A program made the position numbers and the translations under genes. From Fimbriimonadales bacterium (GTDB lineage Bacteria; Armatimonadota; Fimbriimonadia; Fimbriimonadales; GBS-DC): a stretch of 8,427 nt of DNA. The stretch lies in assembly GCA_026416655.1 (NCBI GenBank), contig JAOAES010000206.1:1-8427 (forward strand). Direction: 5' to 3'. Under the pieces are notes generated by a model. That model was given only the letters and a program-made list of their open reading frames with translations. It searched no databases and was not told where the DNA came from. Positions 7,060-8,427 of the stretch are shown in pieces (position 1 is the stretch's first letter; every line of letters begins with the position of its first letter).

Positions 7060-7908
7060 CTATGGGTTCCTCGCAGCGCACTGGGGAGCGGGGCGATTGG
7101 CTTCGTTCTCGCTGACCTTCAGGATTGCCACTATCACGAACGCCTCGCCGTCGGCGTCTTGCAGGCTCACGCGGGGGGTGTAAAGCCCATCCGTAGTCGC
7201 GGCGCAGAGGGCGAGCGGCTTACCTCTGCCGCCCCCTTTAACGGCGTCTCGTTCGTCGCGGCGCAGCGTCAGCTGCAGCGAGCGGACACGCGAATCGCCC
7301 ACCGCCGCCCAGATAAAGGTTCCCGAACCGACCTGCCAATGCCCAAATTCGACGGCGCGCCCTGCCGACACAAAACCGCCCACCATACACACTCCCTCCG
7401 CGACGAACGCCACACGCTGCCCCTGTTCTTCAAGCATGGTGAGCAACCGTTGAATCTGTTTTAGGGCGTCGTTCCAGTGGAAATGCGCCCCTTTCCAGTC
7501 TCCTTGCTCAGGCAGGAGCAGCACTGCGCAGCGCGTCGCGCCCTGCGCTTTTTTCACAGTGAGACGCAGCGTGTAGGTTCCCGTCGCAGGGGGGGTGAAC
7601 CGTAGGAGCGTCTCGCGCGGCGCGTCGCTGCTCTGGGCAATCACCGCGCCCAGCGGGTCGGCTACAGCCACATCGAGTTCTGTCGTGTGCGAATCGCTCA
7701 TCACAAACAGGCGGTATCGCGTTCCCCCTTCCAGTCGGCGGGAAAATGAGACCGTCTGTCCCGGTTCGATAGCGACCATCCAGAAGCAACTGTTTTCGTT
7801 CAGGGCGAAACGGGTGGGGTGGGCGGCGGGGCAGGGTTCGTAGCCCAGCCATGACCACACAAGTAAAAGCCCCCACAAAACGACGCGACGCCGTTCATAG
7901 CGTCTCAT
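7060..7908 (-). CDS. Exported protein of unknown function with PPC-like domain
   Basis: I do not recognise this 282-residue protein. It starts with a clear Sec signal peptide: basic MRRYERRR, a hydrophobic VVLWGLLLVWSWLGY core and a likely cut after Ala29 (PAA-H). There is no proper lipobox. Residues of about 43-128 resemble the bacterial pre-peptidase C-terminal (PPC) beta-sandwich: a GQTVSFSRRLEGGTRYRLFV strand pair, LDVAVADPLGAVIAQS, and FTPPATGTYTLRL, the common closing motif. The remainder has a helical segment near DALKQIQRLLTMLEEQGQR and then further probable beta strands, without catalytic motifs I can name. Several cysteines (41, plus others later) could form disulfides. The ATG at 7906-7908 has AGGAGG (7914-7919) 5 nt upstream; an earlier TTG-type start at 7929 would run through the inverted repeat. 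It lies between argC and the glycosyltransferase gene. The function is unknown. Confidence 0.8.
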   Translation of the reverse strand: MRRYERRRVVLWGLLLVWSWLGYEPCPAAHPTRFALNENSCFWMVAIEPGQTVSFSRRLEGGTRYRLFVMSDSHTTELDVAVADPLGAVIAQSSDAPRETLLRFTPPATGTYTLRLTVKKAQGATRCAVLLLPEQGDWKGAHFHWNDALKQIQRLLTMLEEQGQRVAFVAEGVCMVGGFVSAGRAVEFGHWQVGSGTFIWAAVGDSRVRSLQLTLRRDERDAVKGGGRGKPLALCAATTDGLYTPRVSLQDADGEAFVIVAILKVSENEANRPAPQCAARNP

Positions 7909-7916
7909 GGTAGCCT

Positions 7917-7938
7917 CCTCAGCCAGCACTGGCTGAGG
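7917..7938 (-). repeat. Perfect 10-bp inverted repeat overlapping the ribosome binding site of the exported-protein gene
   Basis: CCTCAGCCAG (7917-7926) and CTGGCTGAGG (7929-7938) are exact reverse complements around a 2-nt centre. In RNA this would form a 9-bp stem with a 4-nt loop. It lies in the 59-nt gap between argC and the exported-protein gene, and its 3' arm includes the first AGG of the AGGAGG site at 7914-7919. No T-run follows, so it is a poor terminator. It could be an RBS-masking hairpin or a repressor operator. Confidence 0.7.
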
Positions 7939-7967
7939 GGTATTATCGTCATCAGGTACGGAGAACT

Positions 7968-8427
7968 TTACGGGGCGATTCCGGCGAGGGGCAGCCCTGT
8001 CGTCGGCGGCAGCCCCATCAGCAGGTTCATATTCTGTATCGCCTGCCCCGCCGCGCCTTTGACGAGGTTGTCTATCGCGCTGATAACGACGGCGGTCTGC
8101 GTGCGGGCGTCTATCGTCAAGCCGATATCGCAGCGGTTGGAGCCATAAACCTCGCGCGTGGCGGGGTAGTTCCCCAGCGGGCGCACGACCACGAACGGCT
8201 GCCCGCGATAGAACTCCGTGTAGAGCGCGTGGAGCTGTTCAGGGTGAACCGACTCGCGCAGGCGGGCGTAGGCGGTGCAGAGGATTCCGCGCGTCATCGG
8301 AACGAGGTGGGGGGTGAAGCGCACGCGCACAGATTGCCCACTGACCGTGCTTAGCGTCTGCTCGATTTCGGGCGTGTGGCGGTGGCGTTCCACGCCGTAG
8401 GCTTTGAAGTTCTCGTCCAGCTCGGTG
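7968..8427 (-). CDS. argC: N-acetyl-gamma-glutamyl-phosphate reductase, C-terminal part (partial)
   Basis: ArgC reduces N-acetylglutamyl-5-phosphate to the semialdehyde with NADPH, the third step of arginine biosynthesis, in the cytoplasm. The visible part is about 152 residues ending at the TAA at 7968-7970; the N-terminus, including the NADP-binding fold and catalytic Cys, lies beyond the window. The frame is open to the edge, beginning ELDENFKAYG. It then shows HRHTPEIEQ, which contains the conserved His of the family, then TPHLVPMTRGIL, and the closing AIDNLVKGAAGQAIQNMNL signature. An internal GTG at 8393 is not the start because homologous sequence continues upstream of it. No other arginine gene is visible; the next gene is the unrelated exported protein. 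Confidence 0.95.
   Translation of the reverse strand, partial: TELDENFKAYGVERHRHTPEIEQTLSTVSGQSVRVRFTPHLVPMTRGILCTAYARLRESVHPEQLHALYTEFYRGQPFVVVRPLGNYPATREVYGSNRCDIGLTIDARTQTAVVISAIDNLVKGAAGQAIQNMNLLMGLPPTTGLPLAGIAP

Noticed and set aside
7822..7908. A lipoprotein signal in the exported protein (Cys26 after LGYEP).
   Set aside because: The residues before Cys do not match a lipobox (small residues at -1 and -2 are missing), so ordinary signal peptidase I cleavage after Ala29 is more likely.

Overview
This is a GC-rich bacterial chromosome segment in which every recognisable gene lies on the minus strand, so it is transcribed from high to low coordinates. The content is conserved housekeeping. 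Start sites use strong AGGAGG-type ribosome binding sites, promoters carry TATAAT boxes, and all five tRNA genes encode their 3' CCA. The phylum cannot be fixed from the sequence. A bifunctional phosphoglucose/phosphomannose isomerase (PGI/PMI) beside rpsF-ssb-rpsR, together with the GC content, fits an Armatimonadota-, Chloroflexota- or Deinococcota-like lineage; Armatimonadota is my preferred but unproven guess. There is no mobile element, CRISPR array or phage signal.

Layout in transcription order. (1) 8427-7968: the C-terminal part of argC (arginine biosynthesis), cut by the window edge. (2) 7908-7060: a secreted protein of unknown function with a PPC-like beta domain; a perfect 10-bp inverted repeat overlaps its ribosome binding site. 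(3) 7032-6142: a family 2 glycosyltransferase. (4) From a TATAAT promoter near 6100: a structured leader followed by rpsF (S6), ssb, rpsR (S18) and PGI/PMI. The genes are 11-12 nt apart, so this is very probably one operon. The leader folds like the S6:S18 autoregulatory element. The L9 gene rplI, which often follows rpsR, is replaced by the sugar isomerase. (5) From a consensus TTGACA/TATAAT promoter at 3768-3739: five tRNAs in the order Val(UAC), Asp(GUC), Phe(GAA), Leu(UAG), Gly(GCC). Only 21 nt later come tig (trigger factor), clpP and clpX, again almost without gaps. (6) A GC-rich hairpin at 4-24 lies past clpX and may end this transcript.

How the parts work together: block 4 couples ribosome small-subunit assembly and replication/repair (SSB) with hexose-phosphate interconversion. 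Block 5 couples tRNA supply, nascent-chain folding (trigger factor) and ClpXP proteolysis. No wholly new system is visible. The points most worth checking are the rpsF leader RNA, the tRNA-tig-clpP-clpX transcript, a trigger factor whose PPIase active site looks eroded, an SSB tail ending in Arg rather than Phe, and the uncharacterised exported protein with a hairpin at its start.
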